Shown: positions 1 to 8,676, counted from the first letter of the stretch. The stretch: 34,299 nt of DNA from Oscillatoria sp. (GCA_011390515.1 JAABSJ010000043.1:1-34299); one strand, 5' to 3'. The notes: a model not told the origin generated them from the letters alone. Numbers and translations: made by a program.

Positions 1-516
1 TTCCCCGGCACCCAAGGCGGACCCTTAGAGCACGTCATTGCCGGAAAAGCCGTCGCCTTTGGAGAAGCCCTCAAACCTGAGTTTAAAGCCTATTCGGGCC
101 AAGTGATTGCCAATGCTCAGGCAATGGCCGCCCAATTACAAAGCCGAGGACTGAAACTGGTGAGCGATGGGACGGATAATCATTTGATGCTGGTGGACCT
201 GCGATCGGTTGATATGACCGGGAAACAAGCGGATAAACTGGTGAGCGAAGTGCATATCACCGCGAACAAAAACACTGTTCCCTTTGATCCCCAATCGCCG
301 TTTGTCACCAGTGGATTGCGCCTAGGGTCGCCTGCCATGACCACACGCGGCATGGGAACCACCGAATTTACCGAGATTGCCAACATCATCAGCGATCGGC
401 TGTTAAACCCCGAGGATGAGTCGGTAGTAGCCGACTGTCGCCAACGGGTGGCTAGTTTGTGCGATCGCTTCCCCCTCTATCCGCATTTGACCATTCCGGT
501 CCCTGCCTTAGCGTAG
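1..516 (+). CDS. glyA: Serine hydroxymethyltransferase, C-terminal part (5' end outside window)
   Basis: Converts serine plus tetrahydrofolate to glycine plus 5,10-methylene-THF, a PLP enzyme of cytoplasmic one-carbon metabolism. The reading frame is open from base 1 and encodes 171 residues to the TAG stop. It begins [20 protein letters not shown], a hallmark segment of the family, and contains [14 protein letters not shown] near fragment residue 105. The Arg of GLRLG (bases 319-321) corresponds to the family's substrate-carboxylate-binding arginine. The PLP-lysine region lies upstream, outside the window. Relative to a usual length of about 420-430 residues, roughly the last 40 percent is present. 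An internal ATG at 103 is not the start, because the homology continues upstream to the window edge. No frameshift or odd residue was seen. Confidence 0.95.
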   Translation, partial: FPGTQGGPLEHVIAGKAVAFGEALKPEFKAYSGQVIANAQAMAAQLQSRGLKLVSDGTDNHLMLVDLRSVDMTGKQADKLVSEVHITANKNTVPFDPQSPFVTSGLRLGSPAMTTRGMGTTEFTEIANIISDRLLNPEDESVVADCRQRVASLCDRFPLYPHLTIPVPALA

Positions 517-527
517 AAAATAGCTCA

Positions 528-626
528 GTTCGTAGTAACGACTTCAGTCGTTACCGCGTGACTTGCGTAACGCAAGTCACGCGCACCCCACCCGGTCCCC
601 TCCCCTTGCCAAGGGGAGGGGACCGG
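528..626. repeat. Composite of three abutting palindromic repeats in the glyA-leuC gap
   Basis: Three different dyads lie almost end to end just after glyA. 528-552 is one copy of the 25-bp repeat whose core is AACGACTTCAGTCGTT, the same unit as in the arrays at 5655-6066 and 34129-34296. 556-582 is a perfect 13+1+13 palindrome starting GCGTGACTTGCGT. 592-626 is a perfect 17+1+17 palindrome starting CCGGTCCCCTCCCCTTG. Any of them could fold at the 3' end of the glyA transcript, but none is followed by a T run. The rest of the 540-bp gap holds the repeats at 712-760 and 894-959 and no credible gene. Confidence 0.85.
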
Positions 627-711
627 AGGTGGACTTCAGAGTAAGCTCAATCACCATCAGGGGATTGCAAAATATAAATCATCCAACGGTTCAACTGAAA
701 GGAAGGTATCT

Positions 712-760
712 GTAGGGGCGCAATGCTTGCGCCCCAAGGGCGCAATGCTTGCGCCCCTAC
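712..760. repeat. Double hairpin of the GTAGGGGCG...CGCCCCTAC family
   Basis: Two hairpins lie side by side, each with the stem GGGGCGCAA / TTGCGCCCC (first full length, second one base shorter) and a three-base loop. The outermost bases (GTAG/CTAC) also pair, so the whole 49 bp can fold into a larger dyad. The same unit recurs near 12405-12427 and related variants occur at 12381-12403 and 9658-9703, which marks it as a dispersed family. Confidence 0.8.
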
Positions 761-893
761 ATTGACGGGGCTATTCCGTTGATCCTACGAACGAACGTTT
801 TGGAGATTTTATGTTTTGGAGTTCCCTAAGCACCTCCCCGATCTCCCAATTTTCAACAAAAGAGGACCCCACCCTAACCCGGACCAAGACACA

Positions 894-959
894 GGGGAGG
901 GGACCGGAAGTGTACTTCAAACCAAGGACAAAGGACAAATGACCAATGACCAATGACAA
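894..959. repeat. Partial palindrome copy plus heptamer tandem repeats (STRR-like)
   Basis: Bases 894-922 repeat the right half of the 592-626 palindrome and its right flank (compare 613-641). They are followed at 924-959 by degenerate heptamers of the type AAGGACA and TGACCAA. Short tandem heptamers of this type are known in filamentous cyanobacteria as STRR sequences. A 65-codon open frame running through 771-968 on the minus strand is a by-product of these repeats. Confidence 0.65.
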
Positions 960-1057
960 ATCCCCCAATCCTTAACAAAACCTGCAAATTCCACCACCTT
1001 GCCGACGATTCGCTTTAAGATAAAAGATTGCACCCATCAACGAAGCCCGATCAAGTT

Positions 1058-2461
1058 ATGAGTAAGGGGACACTTTTCGATAAAGTTTGGAATTCACATA
1101 CCGTCGGTACTCTAACCTCCGGACAAACCCAGTTGTTTATTGGACTGCACCTCATCCACGAAGTCACCAGTCCCCAAGCATTCGCCATGTTGCGCGAACG
1201 GGAACTGAAGGTGTTGTTTCCAGAACGGACGGTGGCGACGGTAGACCATATTGTGCCGACGGAAAATCAAGCGCGTCCCTTTGCCGATGTCCTGGCAGAA
1301 GAGATGATTGTCGCGTTAGAGGACAATTGTAAGGCCCATGATATTCGCTTTTATAATGTGGGGTCAGGACGGCAGGGAATTGTCCATGTGATTGCACCGG
1401 AACAGGGGCTCACCCAACCGGGAATGACGATCGCCTGTGGGGATTCGCACACCTCAACTCACGGCGCATTTGGGGCGATCGCCTTTGGCATTGGTACCAG
1501 TCAAGTGCGGGATGTCCTCGCCTCCCAAACTTTGGCCCTTTCTAAGCTCAAGGTTCGGAAAATTGAGGTCAATGGCACTCTGAATCCGGGAGTTTATGCC
1601 AAAGATGTTGTCCTGCACCTGATTCGCAAATTAGGGGTGAATGGCGGCGTGGGATATGCCTACGAATATGCCGGAACCACTTTTGAGCAAATGTCGATGG
1701 AAGAACGGATGACCGTTTGTAATATGGCAATTGAAGGCGGGGCCAGATGTGGATATATTAATCCGGATCAGGTGACGTTTGACTATCTCAAAGGGAGAGA
1801 ATTTGCACCGAAAGGGGAAGAGTGGGATCAGGCGGTAGAGTGGTGGACGAGTATCCGCAGTGATGTAGATGCGGAATATGATGATGTGGTCGTTTTTGAT
1901 GCGGCAGATATTGCGCCGACGGTGACTTGGGGAATTACACCGGGTCAAGGAATTGGGATTAATGAAACGATTCCGAAACCGGAGGAATTATCGGAGAGCG
2001 ATCGGGCGATCGCGCAAGAAGCGTATCGCTATATGAAATTGAATCCAGGCGATCGCATTGCCGGAACTAAGGTGGATGTTTGCTTTGTGGGAAGCTGCAC
2101 CAATGGGCGAATTAGTGATTTGCGAGAAGCAGCAAAATTCGCGAAAGGTCGTCAAGTTGCTTCGGGAATTAAAGCCTTTATTGTCCCCGGTTCTGAGGAT
2201 GTGAAAAAGCAAGCGGAAGCGGAAGGATTGGATAAAGTTTTTCTAGAAGCGGGCTTTGAATGGCGGGAATCGGGCTGTTCTATGTGTTTGGCGATGAATC
2301 CTGATAAGTTGCAAGGGAGTCAAATTAGCGCCTCTTCTTCTAATCGGAATTTTAAAGGTCGTCAAGGGTCTTCGGAAGGTCGCACGTTATTAATGAGTCC
2401 GGCAATGGTTGTTGCTGCTGCTATTAATGGGGTGGTTTCGGATGTTCGGGAGTTGTTGTAG
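1058..2461 (+). CDS. leuC: 3-isopropylmalate dehydratase, large subunit
   Basis: Large subunit of isopropylmalate isomerase, which interconverts 2- and 3-isopropylmalate in leucine biosynthesis. It is an aconitase-family [4Fe-4S] enzyme that works as a heterodimer with LeuD. The start was placed at ATG 1058 ([11 protein letters not shown]), the usual beginning of the family, giving 467 residues; an in-frame TTG at 1028 adds ten non-homologous residues. Cluster ligands are visible as Cys347 (in VGSCTNGR) and Cys407 and Cys410 (in SGCSMC). The substrate region [13 protein letters not shown] is intact. No strong Shine-Dalgarno is seen. leuD follows on the same strand after 277 bp of palindromic DNA, an unusually wide gap for subunits needed in equal amounts. 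Confidence 0.97.
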   Translation: MSKGTLFDKVWNSHTVGTLTSGQTQLFIGLHLIHEVTSPQAFAMLRERELKVLFPERTVATVDHIVPTENQARPFADVLAEEMIVALEDNCKAHDIRFYNVGSGRQGIVHVIAPEQGLTQPGMTIACGDSHTSTHGAFGAIAFGIGTSQVRDVLASQTLALSKLKVRKIEVNGTLNPGVYAKDVVLHLIRKLGVNGGVGYAYEYAGTTFEQMSMEERMTVCNMAIEGGARCGYINPDQVTFDYLKGREFAPKGEEWDQAVEWWTSIRSDVDAEYDDVVVFDAADIAPTVTWGITPGQGIGINETIPKPEELSESDRAIAQEAYRYMKLNPGDRIAGTKVDVCFVGSCTNGRISDLREAAKFAKGRQVASGIKAFIVPGSEDVKKQAEAEGLDKVFLEAGFEWRESGCSMCLAMNPDKLQGSQISASSSNRNFKGRQGSSEGRTLLMSPAMVVAAAINGVVSDVRELL

Positions 2462-2463
2462 GG

Positions 2464-2722
2464 GATAACAACCGGCGGGGGATAACAACCGGCGGGGGTT
2501 CAAACCCCCGCCTAATAGCTAAAGTCGGTTAAAAACCGACTAAAAACATCAACTTATAAGTCAATAACCGGCGGGGGTTCAAACCCGCAGCGGTCCATCG
2601 CAGAACCCGCCAAATTATCCCAGTCGGTTTTAACCGACTTTAGCTATTAGCTGGGGGTTTGAACCCCCAGCGGTCCCGGGGTTTTAACCCCCAGCGGGTG
2701 TCGCAATAATCCACAGCAAATC
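2464..2722. repeat. Palindromic repeat block filling the leuC-leuD gap
   Basis: Nearly the whole gap is repeats. A 17-bp unit (GATAACAACCGGCGGGG) occurs twice in tandem at 2464-2497. A long inverted repeat has arms 2494-2541 and 2622-2668, about 47 bp each with two mismatches and one single-base indel, separated by 80 bp. Each arm contains two smaller hairpins, GGGGGTTCAAACCCCC and AGTCGGTTAAAAACCGACT. Further partial copies of the GGGGGTTCAAACCC unit lie at about 2567-2590 and 2669-2697. The leuD ribosome-binding site AGGAG lies just downstream, outside the repeat. Confidence 0.85.
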
Positions 2723-2738
2723 TAGGAGAAAAATATCG

Positions 2739-3332
2739 ATGAGTAATCAAGTAAAAAGCATTCAGGGTCGGGGAATTCCCCTGGTAGGGAATGATATTGA
2801 TACCGATCGCATTATTCCGGCGCGGTTTTTGCGCTGTGTGACGTTTGATGGGTTGGGGGAAGAGGTTTTTAAGGACGATCGCGCTCAATCTAATGGGACT
2901 CATCCTTTTGACCAACCCCAATATCAAGGGGCGAAATTGTTGGTGGTGAATGCGAATTTTGGCTGTGGTTCCAGTCGGGAGCACGCACCCCAGGCGATCG
3001 CCCGGTGGGGAATTGATGGCATTATTGGGGAAAGTTTTGCTGAGATTTTCTTTGGCAATTGTGTGGCGATGGGGGTTGCCTGTGTCACCGCTGACCCTGC
3101 CACCGTCAGAACGTTGCAAGAGGCGATCGCCGGTAATCCTAACCTGGAAATGACCTTAAATTTAGAGGCGAGACAGGTGCAGTTCCAAGGATTCAATGCA
3201 TCGGTTAATATGGCAGCAGGTCCCCACCAAATGCTCACCACGGGCACCTGGGATACTTGCGGACAGTTGGTTGGTAATCGCGATGCCATCCGCACCACCG
3301 CTGCTCAATTGCCCTATCTCGCCTGGAAATAG
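2739..3332 (+). CDS. leuD: 3-isopropylmalate dehydratase, small subunit
   Basis: Swivelling-domain partner of LeuC; the two together form the isopropylmalate isomerase of leucine synthesis. The 197 residues match the family length of about 200. The N-terminus contains the typical [15 protein letters not shown], and the signature [15 protein letters not shown] lies near residues 70-84. The ATG at 2739 is preceded by a good Shine-Dalgarno (AGGAG, about 12 bases upstream). It is co-directional with leuC but separated by a repeat block able to form long hairpins, so its dose relative to LeuC may be set by read-through or by a separate promoter (inference). About 110 bp of plain spacer separate it from tex. 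Confidence 0.96.
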   Translation: MSNQVKSIQGRGIPLVGNDIDTDRIIPARFLRCVTFDGLGEEVFKDDRAQSNGTHPFDQPQYQGAKLLVVNANFGCGSSREHAPQAIARWGIDGIIGESFAEIFFGNCVAMGVACVTADPATVRTLQEAIAGNPNLEMTLNLEARQVQFQGFNASVNMAAGPHQMLTTGTWDTCGQLVGNRDAIRTTAAQLPYLAWK

Positions 3333-3444
3333 CGATCGCAACTATTGATTGTAACAGGGGGAACCTACCCCCTCAATACTTTAAATTTTTTAGCGAGTTT
3401 AGCAATTAGGTAGGGATTTCAACCCTTACTCGATAAAAAAATCC

Positions 3445-5640
3445 ATGCTCAACATTCCCAATCTGATCAGTCAAGAACTCTCGGTTAATCTCTGGCAAGT
3501 CGAAAATGCCTTAGAATTGTTGCAGGAAGGAGCAACGATTCCGTTTATTGCCCGATATCGGAAAGAACGCACCGGGTCGTTAGACGAGGTTCAGTTACGC
3601 GATATTGCGGAACGGTTTGCTTATATTACGGAAATCGAAGACCGGAAAAAAGTCATTTTAGAGGCCATTTCCCAAGCGGGAAAACTCACCGATGAACTGA
3701 GGCTCAAAATTGAATCCTGTCAGCAAAAAACTGAACTGGAAGACCTCTATCTCCCCTATCGTGCCAAGCGGCGGACTCGCGCTACGGTTGCCCGTGAAAA
3801 AGGGTTAGAACCCTTGGCGGAGTGGATTGCTGCCTTGAATCTGAGTAAAGCAACGGCCAGTTTAGCGGCAGAAGCGGCCAAATATCTCTCCCCAGAAAAT
3901 GGCATTAACACGGCAGAAGATGCTCTCCAAGGTGCTTCGGATATTTTAGCAGAAGCGGTCTCGGAACGGGCCGAATCTCGGGCCTATTTACGGGATTATT
4001 TCTTACAGGAGGGGCGATTTGTCTCCAAAATTAAGGATGACCATCCCGAAGGGAGTACAAAATATGAAATGTACCGGGATTATCAGGCCAAAGTCAAGGA
4101 TATTGCATCCCATAACCTGTTAGCTTTGTTCCGGGGAGAAAAGGAGGAGATTCTCACCCTGGATTTGGATTTTGATGAGTCTCAGGTGTTGGGATATTTG
4201 GAGTCCCAGGAGATTAAAACCAAGGTTCCAGAGATTAAAAACTTTTATCGGGAGATGATAAAAGATGCGTTTAATCGGTTGATGAAAAATTCTCTGACCA
4301 CTGAGGTGCGATCGCTCAAAAAACAAGAGGCGGATCTCGCTTCCATTAGCACCTTTGAATCTAATTTACGGGAGTTATTACTCTCGGCACCTGCGGGAAT
4401 GAAACCGGCGATCGCCATTGACCCGGGATTTAGAACTGGATGCAAAGTCACGGTGCTCGATGGCACTGGGCAGTTTTTAGAATACCACACCATTTTCCCC
4501 CACACCGGGGACAGGCAGAAGCTAGAAGCGGCCAAAACCATTAAAACCCTGATTGCTAAATATCAAATCGAATTGATTGCCATTGGCAATGGCACCGCTG
4601 GACGAGAAACCGATGCCTTTATTGGCGAGGTAATTAAAACCTGTACTCCCCAACCGATTAAGGTGATGGTGAATGAATCCGGTGCCTCTATCTATTCCGC
4701 CAGTGATGTAGCGCGAGAGGAGTTTCCCGATTTAGATTTAACGGTCAGGGGTGCGATTAGCATTGGAAGACGGTTGCAAGACCCGTTAGCGGAATTGGTG
4801 AAAATTGACCCTAAATCCATTGGGGTGGGTCAATATCAACATGATGTGGACCAAAAGTTATTGCGGAAAAAATTAGAGGAAACGGTGGAAAGTTGCGTTA
4901 ACTATGTTGGCGTAGATTTGAATACTGCCTCTAAGGAATTACTGACGTTTGTTTCCGGATTGACGCCAACCATTGCTAAAAATATTGTCACCTATCGCAA
5001 TGAAAATGGGGCTTTTAAAAATCGCCGTCAATTGCTGAAAGTGGCAAAATTAGGACCAAAAACTTATGAACAGGCAGCGGGTTTTTTGCGAATTCGCGGC
5101 GGAGAGAATCCGTTAGATAATACGGCAGTGCATCCGGAGAGTTATCCGGTGGTGAAGGCCATTGCTGCTGATTTAAACGTCCCCTTAACAGACATTGCCA
5201 AAGCATCGGACCAATTAAAATCGGTGAAGTTGGATAAATATGTCACTGAACTGGTGGGAATTCCCACCTTACGGGATATTATTGCCGAGTTGGAAAAACC
5301 GGGACGCGACCCCCGTGCTCAGTTTAAATCCGCCACCTTTAAAGAGGGAGTGAATGAACTGAAGGATTTGCAACCGGGAATGGAACTCGAAGGGGTGGTG
5401 ACGAATGTTGCCAACTTTGGCGCGTTTGTGGATATTGGGGTGCACCAGGATGGATTGGTGCATATTTCCCAACTCGCCGATCGCTTTGTGGATAATCCGA
5501 ATCAAGTGGTCAAGGTGGGACAGGTGGTGAAAGTGCGTGTGCTCTCTGTGGATGAAAAGTTGAAGCGGATTAGTCTAACGATGCGATCGCAGGCAGAAAG
5601 ACCCAATCCCACCAACAAAGTCAACCGTAGAACTCGTTAA
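3445..5640 (+). CDS. tex: Tex-family RNA-binding transcription accessory protein
   Basis: Tex proteins are nucleic-acid-binding factors related to eukaryotic Spt6 and act in the cytoplasm around transcription. The 731 residues show the standard domain order: a helical N-terminal region with ATIPFIARYRKERTG near residue 32; a YqgF/RNase H-like domain beginning AIDPGFRTGCKVTVLDGTG near residue 326; helix-hairpin-helix motifs around LNTASKELLTFVSGL and NRRQLLKVAKLGPKTYEQA (about residues 490-555); and a C-terminal S1 domain from about residue 640, with VVTNVANFGAFVDIGVHQDG and GLVHISQL. Length and domains are normal. The start MLNIPNLISQELS is plausible although no clear Shine-Dalgarno precedes it. 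Its 3' end runs straight into the 113-bp repeat array. Confidence 0.94.
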   Translation: MLNIPNLISQELSVNLWQVENALELLQEGATIPFIARYRKERTGSLDEVQLRDIAERFAYITEIEDRKKVILEAISQAGKLTDELRLKIESCQQKTELEDLYLPYRAKRRTRATVAREKGLEPLAEWIAALNLSKATASLAAEAAKYLSPENGINTAEDALQGASDILAEAVSERAESRAYLRDYFLQEGRFVSKIKDDHPEGSTKYEMYRDYQAKVKDIASHNLLALFRGEKEEILTLDLDFDESQVLGYLESQEIKTKVPEIKNFYREMIKDAFNRLMKNSLTTEVRSLKKQEADLASISTFESNLRELLLSAPAGMKPAIAIDPGFRTGCKVTVLDGTGQFLEYHTIFPHTGDRQKLEAAKTIKTLIAKYQIELIAIGNGTAGRETDAFIGEVIKTCTPQPIKVMVNESGASIYSASDVAREEFPDLDLTVRGAISIGRRLQDPLAELVKIDPKSIGVGQYQHDVDQKLLRKKLEETVESCVNYVGVDLNTASKELLTFVSGLTPTIAKNIVTYRNENGAFKNRRQLLKVAKLGPKTYEQAAGFLRIRGGENPLDNTAVHPESYPVVKAIAADLNVPLTDIAKASDQLKSVKLDKYVTELVGIPTLRDIIAELEKPGRDPRAQFKSATFKEGVNELKDLQPGMELEGVVTNVANFGAFVDIGVHQDGLVHISQLADRFVDNPNQVVKVGQVVKVRVLSVDEKLKRISLTMRSQAERPNPTNKVNRRTR

Positions 5641-5654
5641 ATATCGGGGAAAGA

Positions 5655-6066
5655 AACGACTGAAGTCGTTACTACGAACAAAGAAACCCGGCAATTCCCC
5701 CGTTTGTAGTAACGACTTCAGTCGTTATCCGGGTTCGGATGAACCCGGGGATAAACCCTCGGAAAGAAACGACTGAAGTCGTTACTACGAACAAAGAAAC
5801 CCGTCAATCTCCCCGTTTGTAGTAACGACTTCAGTCGTTATCCGGGTTCATGCAGACCCCGCGATAAACCGTGGGAAAGAAACGACTGAAGTCGTTACTA
5901 CGAACTAAGAAACCCGTCAATTTCCCCGTTTGTAGTAATGACTTCAGTCGTTATCCGGGTTCATGGGAACCCGGCGTTAAAGCTTGGGAAAGAAACGACT
6001 GAAGTCGTTACTACGAACAAAGACAACCCGTCAATTCCCCCGTTTGTAGTAACGACTTCAGTCGTT
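5655..6066. repeat. 113-bp tandem array of paired inverted 25-bp repeats (4 units)
   Basis: Eight copies of one 25-bp repeat (core AACGACTTCAGTCGTT) alternate minus, plus, minus, plus at 5655-5679, 5702-5726, 5768-5792, 5815-5839, 5881-5905, 5928-5952, 5994-6018 and 6042-6066. Units repeat every 113 bp (the last plus copy is offset by 114). Each minus-plus pair can form a stem of about 25 bp with a 22-23-base loop, and every copy also contains its own 7-bp hairpin (AACGACT/AGTCGTT). Between units lies CCGGGTTC...GAACCCGG-like DNA, itself often a small dyad. The array fills most of the 522-bp tex-kaiC gap, starting 15 bp after the tex stop. No coding capacity. Confidence 0.93.
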
Positions 6067-6106
6067 CTCCGGGATCATGCAGCGCGAGATAGAACCGAGG
6101 GCGCGA

Positions 6107-6112
6107 TATAAT
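6107..6112 (+). promoter_or_regulatory. Candidate -10 box upstream of the kaiC-like gene
   Basis: A consensus TATAAT lies about 50 bp before the ATG, in the short AT-rich stretch between the repeat array and the gene. No good -35 box is seen at the right distance, so this is a candidate only. Confidence 0.3.
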
Positions 6113-6162
6113 AATTACAGGGTAATCATTGTCTAATCTTTCCAAAATCCATTTGTAAAATC

Positions 6163-7887
6163 ATGATTCAACAAAATTTTAAGGAAAAAACTGAACCGCA
6201 GGAGATCACAAAATGTCCCTCGGGTATTCGAGGGTTGGATGAAATAACCGGGGGTGGATTACCCCAGGGACGACCCACGTTAGTCTGTGGAACTGCCGGT
6301 TGTGGGAAAACCTTGATGGCGATGCAGTTTTTAATCAAGGGGGTTGAGGACTATGATGAACCGGGTGTGTTTATGTCTTTTGAAGAAACTGCCGAAGAAT
6401 TAAGACAAAATGTCATCTCCCTGGGGTGGGATGTTAAAGCTTTACAAGACCGAAAAAAATTAGGGATTGATTATGTCCAAATTGATCGCAGTGAGTTTCA
6501 AGAAACTGGAGAATACAATTTAGAAGGATTGTTTCTGCGACTGGCGATCGCCATTGATCGAGTCCAAGCCAAGCGCGTTGCCTTGGATACCCTAGAGGTG
6601 CTCTTTGGCGGATTGGACAACGAGGCGATCGTCCGATCCGAACTGCGCCGGTTGTTTCGCTGGCTGAAAGATAAAGGGGTGACGGCGATTATTACCGCCG
6701 AAAGTGGGGAAAATTCCCTCACCCGTCAAGGATTAGAGGAATATGTTTCCGATTGTGTCATTCGTCTGCAACAGCAAGTTAGCGATCGCATTGCCACCCG
6801 GACTTTACATATTGTCAAATATCGCGGGTCCAAACATGGCAGTAATGAGTACCCCTTTTTAATTGAAAAAGACGGCATTTCTGTTGTCCCGATTACTTCA
6901 ATTGGACTGAATCATCAAGTGTCTACGGAACGAATTTCTACGGGAATTCACCGTCTTGATGCGATGTTGGGAGGTCAGGGATTTTATCGTGGCAGTAGTG
7001 TTTTAATTAGTGGTACGGCAGGCACCGGAAAAAGTACAGTAGCAGCACATTTTGCCCAAGCAACTTGTAGACGGGGAGAACGCTGTTTGTACATTGCGTT
7101 TGAGGAATCTCCCAACCAAATTATTCGGAATATGCGATCGATTGGGTTAGACTTAGAAAGTTGTGTTCGGGATGGGCTACTCGTTTTTGAATCCGTGCGT
7201 CCGACCCTGTACGGGTTAGAAATGCACCTGGTCAAATTCTATCATGCGATCGAGACCTTAAAACCCCAGGTTGTGATTGTTGATCCAATTTCCAACCTGC
7301 ATTATGTCGGGAATGATATCGAGGTCAAATCCTTTCTAATGCGCCTGATCGACTTTCTGAAAACCCACATTATCACCAGTTTGATGACGAGTCTCACCAT
7401 CAGCAGCAGTACCTCCTTAGAACGCACAGATATCGGGGTTTCTTCATTAATGGATACCTGGCTGATGCTGCGGGATATGGAAACCAACGGCGAACGCAAT
7501 CGCTTACTTTACCTGCTGAAATCTCGCGGCATGGAACACTCGAATCAAGTCCGGGAATTTCGCCTGAGTTCATCTGGGGTAGAATTAATCAAAGCCTATC
7601 TCGGACCTGGAGGGGTACTCACGGGTTCAGCGCGGGCGGTCCAGGAATCTCGCGAACAAGCAGACACATTACTGCGGCAAAAAGAAATTGAAACCAAACA
7701 ACGAAACATCGAACGGAAACGGGCGGTGATTGAAGCCAGAATTCAGGCAATGCAAGCTGATTTTGAATTAGAAAAAGCTGAGATAGAACGGATGATCCAG
7801 AAAGAAGAGTTGGAGGAAAAAATTCACCGAGAAACTGAAGTAAAAATGGGAGAAATGCGACGGGTTGATGGGAAGACTGACTTATAG
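6163..7887 (+). CDS. KaiC-like double-domain ATPase with C-terminal coiled coil
   Basis: A member of the KaiC/RecA-like family; KaiC itself is the hexameric autokinase/ATPase of the cyanobacterial clock. The 574 residues contain two KaiC domains. CI has Walker A GTAGCGKT (43-50) and a catalytic Glu pair (74-75); CII has Walker A GTAGTGKS (284-291) and a Glu pair (314-315). Aligned by eye with KaiC, the phosphosite region RTDIGVSSLMDT keeps hydroxyl residues at all three positions (Thr422, Ser427, Ser428 for KaiC Thr426, Ser431, Thr432). Residues of about 495-565 form a highly charged, heptad-like coiled coil that canonical KaiC (about 519 residues) lacks. A KaiB-like gene follows 392 bp downstream and no kaiA is in the window. 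This is probably a divergent KaiC paralogue (KaiC2/KaiC3-like), not the core clock protein; which subgroup cannot be settled by eye. Confidence 0.9.
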   Translation: MIQQNFKEKTEPQEITKCPSGIRGLDEITGGGLPQGRPTLVCGTAGCGKTLMAMQFLIKGVEDYDEPGVFMSFEETAEELRQNVISLGWDVKALQDRKKLGIDYVQIDRSEFQETGEYNLEGLFLRLAIAIDRVQAKRVALDTLEVLFGGLDNEAIVRSELRRLFRWLKDKGVTAIITAESGENSLTRQGLEEYVSDCVIRLQQQVSDRIATRTLHIVKYRGSKHGSNEYPFLIEKDGISVVPITSIGLNHQVSTERISTGIHRLDAMLGGQGFYRGSSVLISGTAGTGKSTVAAHFAQATCRRGERCLYIAFEESPNQIIRNMRSIGLDLESCVRDGLLVFESVRPTLYGLEMHLVKFYHAIETLKPQVVIVDPISNLHYVGNDIEVKSFLMRLIDFLKTHIITSLMTSLTISSSTSLERTDIGVSSLMDTWLMLRDMETNGERNRLLYLLKSRGMEHSNQVREFRLSSSGVELIKAYLGPGGVLTGSARAVQESREQADTLLRQKEIETKQRNIERKRAVIEARIQAMQADFELEKAEIERMIQKEELEEKIHRETEVKMGEMRRVDGKTDL

Positions 7888-8053
7888 GGGGTCTAAATTA
7901 TTCCGTGACGGGTGAAAGAGCGAGTCACCCTTTCCTTGTGGGTCACCAGAGATTATCCCTCGGAAAAACTGGGCTACAGCCTCCGATTCGAGATATTCCC
8001 CTGGAAAGTCTGGAAGGGCTAACGAACGGGAGCATCTCAATTTGAACAGTTGA

Positions 8054-8147
8054 CCCTCATCCCCCCCGCCCCTTCTCCCAAAATGGGAGAAGGGGAGCCG
8101 GATTCAAAGTCCCTCTCCCATTTTGGGAGAGGGATTTAGGGTGAGGG
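8054..8147. repeat. Double G/C-rich hairpin between the kaiC-like and kaiB-like genes
   Basis: Two hairpins occur in series: CCCCTTCTCCCA-AAA-TGGGAGAAGGGG (8069-8095) and CCCTCTCCCA-TTT-TGGGAGAGGG (8111-8133). Outer segments CCCTCATCC and TTTAGGGTGAGGG can close them into one larger dyad. The family is the same as the 55-bp hairpin at 12465-12519. It may attenuate read-through from the kaiC-like gene to the kaiB-like gene. The rest of the 392-bp gap holds no gene; a TATGAT at 8247-8252 is a weak -10 candidate for the kaiB-like gene. Confidence 0.8.
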
Positions 8148-8279
8148 CTACAAAAGTGGGATGCACTCTAAAGAACCCTCTTCTCCCGACTCACAAGAAT
8201 TCGTGTAAATGTTTAAACGTCTGCTATTTCTCTTTTAGCAGTAGCCTATGATATCACTGACTCATGCAAGGAAAAGAAC

Positions 8280-8636
8280 ATGGAAAACAATCCGGAAAAA
8301 ATCTCTAAACCCGAGGTCGATGTATTTGAAGAGTTTTTGTCGCGACCTCCGGAGGAAAAATACTTACTTCGCTTATTTATTGCTGGAAATACGCCCAATT
8401 CTAATCGGGCTTTCAACAAAATAAAAAATATTTGTGAAGAATATTTACCGGGACGATATGAATTAGAAGTTGTTGATATTTATGAACAGCCGGAACTGAT
8501 GGAACAAGAACAAATTATTGCCATTCCGACGTTAGTCAAGAAACTGCCGCCCCCCCTACAGAAGTTTATTGGGGATTTAGCGAATACGGAAAAGGTGCTG
8601 CTGGGGTTAGATATTAACTATTATCGCTCCAATTAA
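8280..8636 (+). CDS. KaiB-like protein
   Basis: KaiB is the thioredoxin-like, fold-switching partner that binds KaiC and reverses its phosphorylation. The 118 residues carry the family signature RLFIAGNTPNSNRA (about 31-44), VVDIYEQPELMEQEQI (about 64-79), AIPTLVKKLPPPLQKFIGDL (81-100) and EKVLLGLDI at the end. Compared with canonical KaiB (about 102 residues) it has an extra, largely acidic N-terminal stretch of about 25 residues and lacks the acidic C-terminal tail. The ATG at 8280 is preceded by AAGGAAAAG. Its position after a KaiC-like gene with a C-terminal extension suggests a dedicated non-canonical KaiB/KaiC pair (inference). It converges on ccmK4. Confidence 0.92.
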   Translation: MENNPEKISKPEVDVFEEFLSRPPEEKYLLRLFIAGNTPNSNRAFNKIKNICEEYLPGRYELEVVDIYEQPELMEQEQIIAIPTLVKKLPPPLQKFIGDLANTEKVLLGLDINYYRSN

Positions 8637-8676
8637 TCGGGGCAAATGATGGGGAGTTCAAGGCGGTTTGAGGCTT

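Noticed and set aside
771-968. 65-codon minus-strand open frame
   Set aside because: Its sequence comes from heptamer repeats and a partial palindrome; no ribosome-binding site or protein-like composition.
1028-1057. Upstream TTG start for leuC
   Set aside because: The ten extra residues do not resemble LeuC N-termini, whereas ATG 1058 gives [11 protein letters not shown] and family cysteine numbering 347/407/410.
7888-8279. tRNA or other known small RNA between the kai-like genes
   Set aside because: Only the two repeat-family hairpins were found; there is no cloverleaf or conserved tRNA arm motif.
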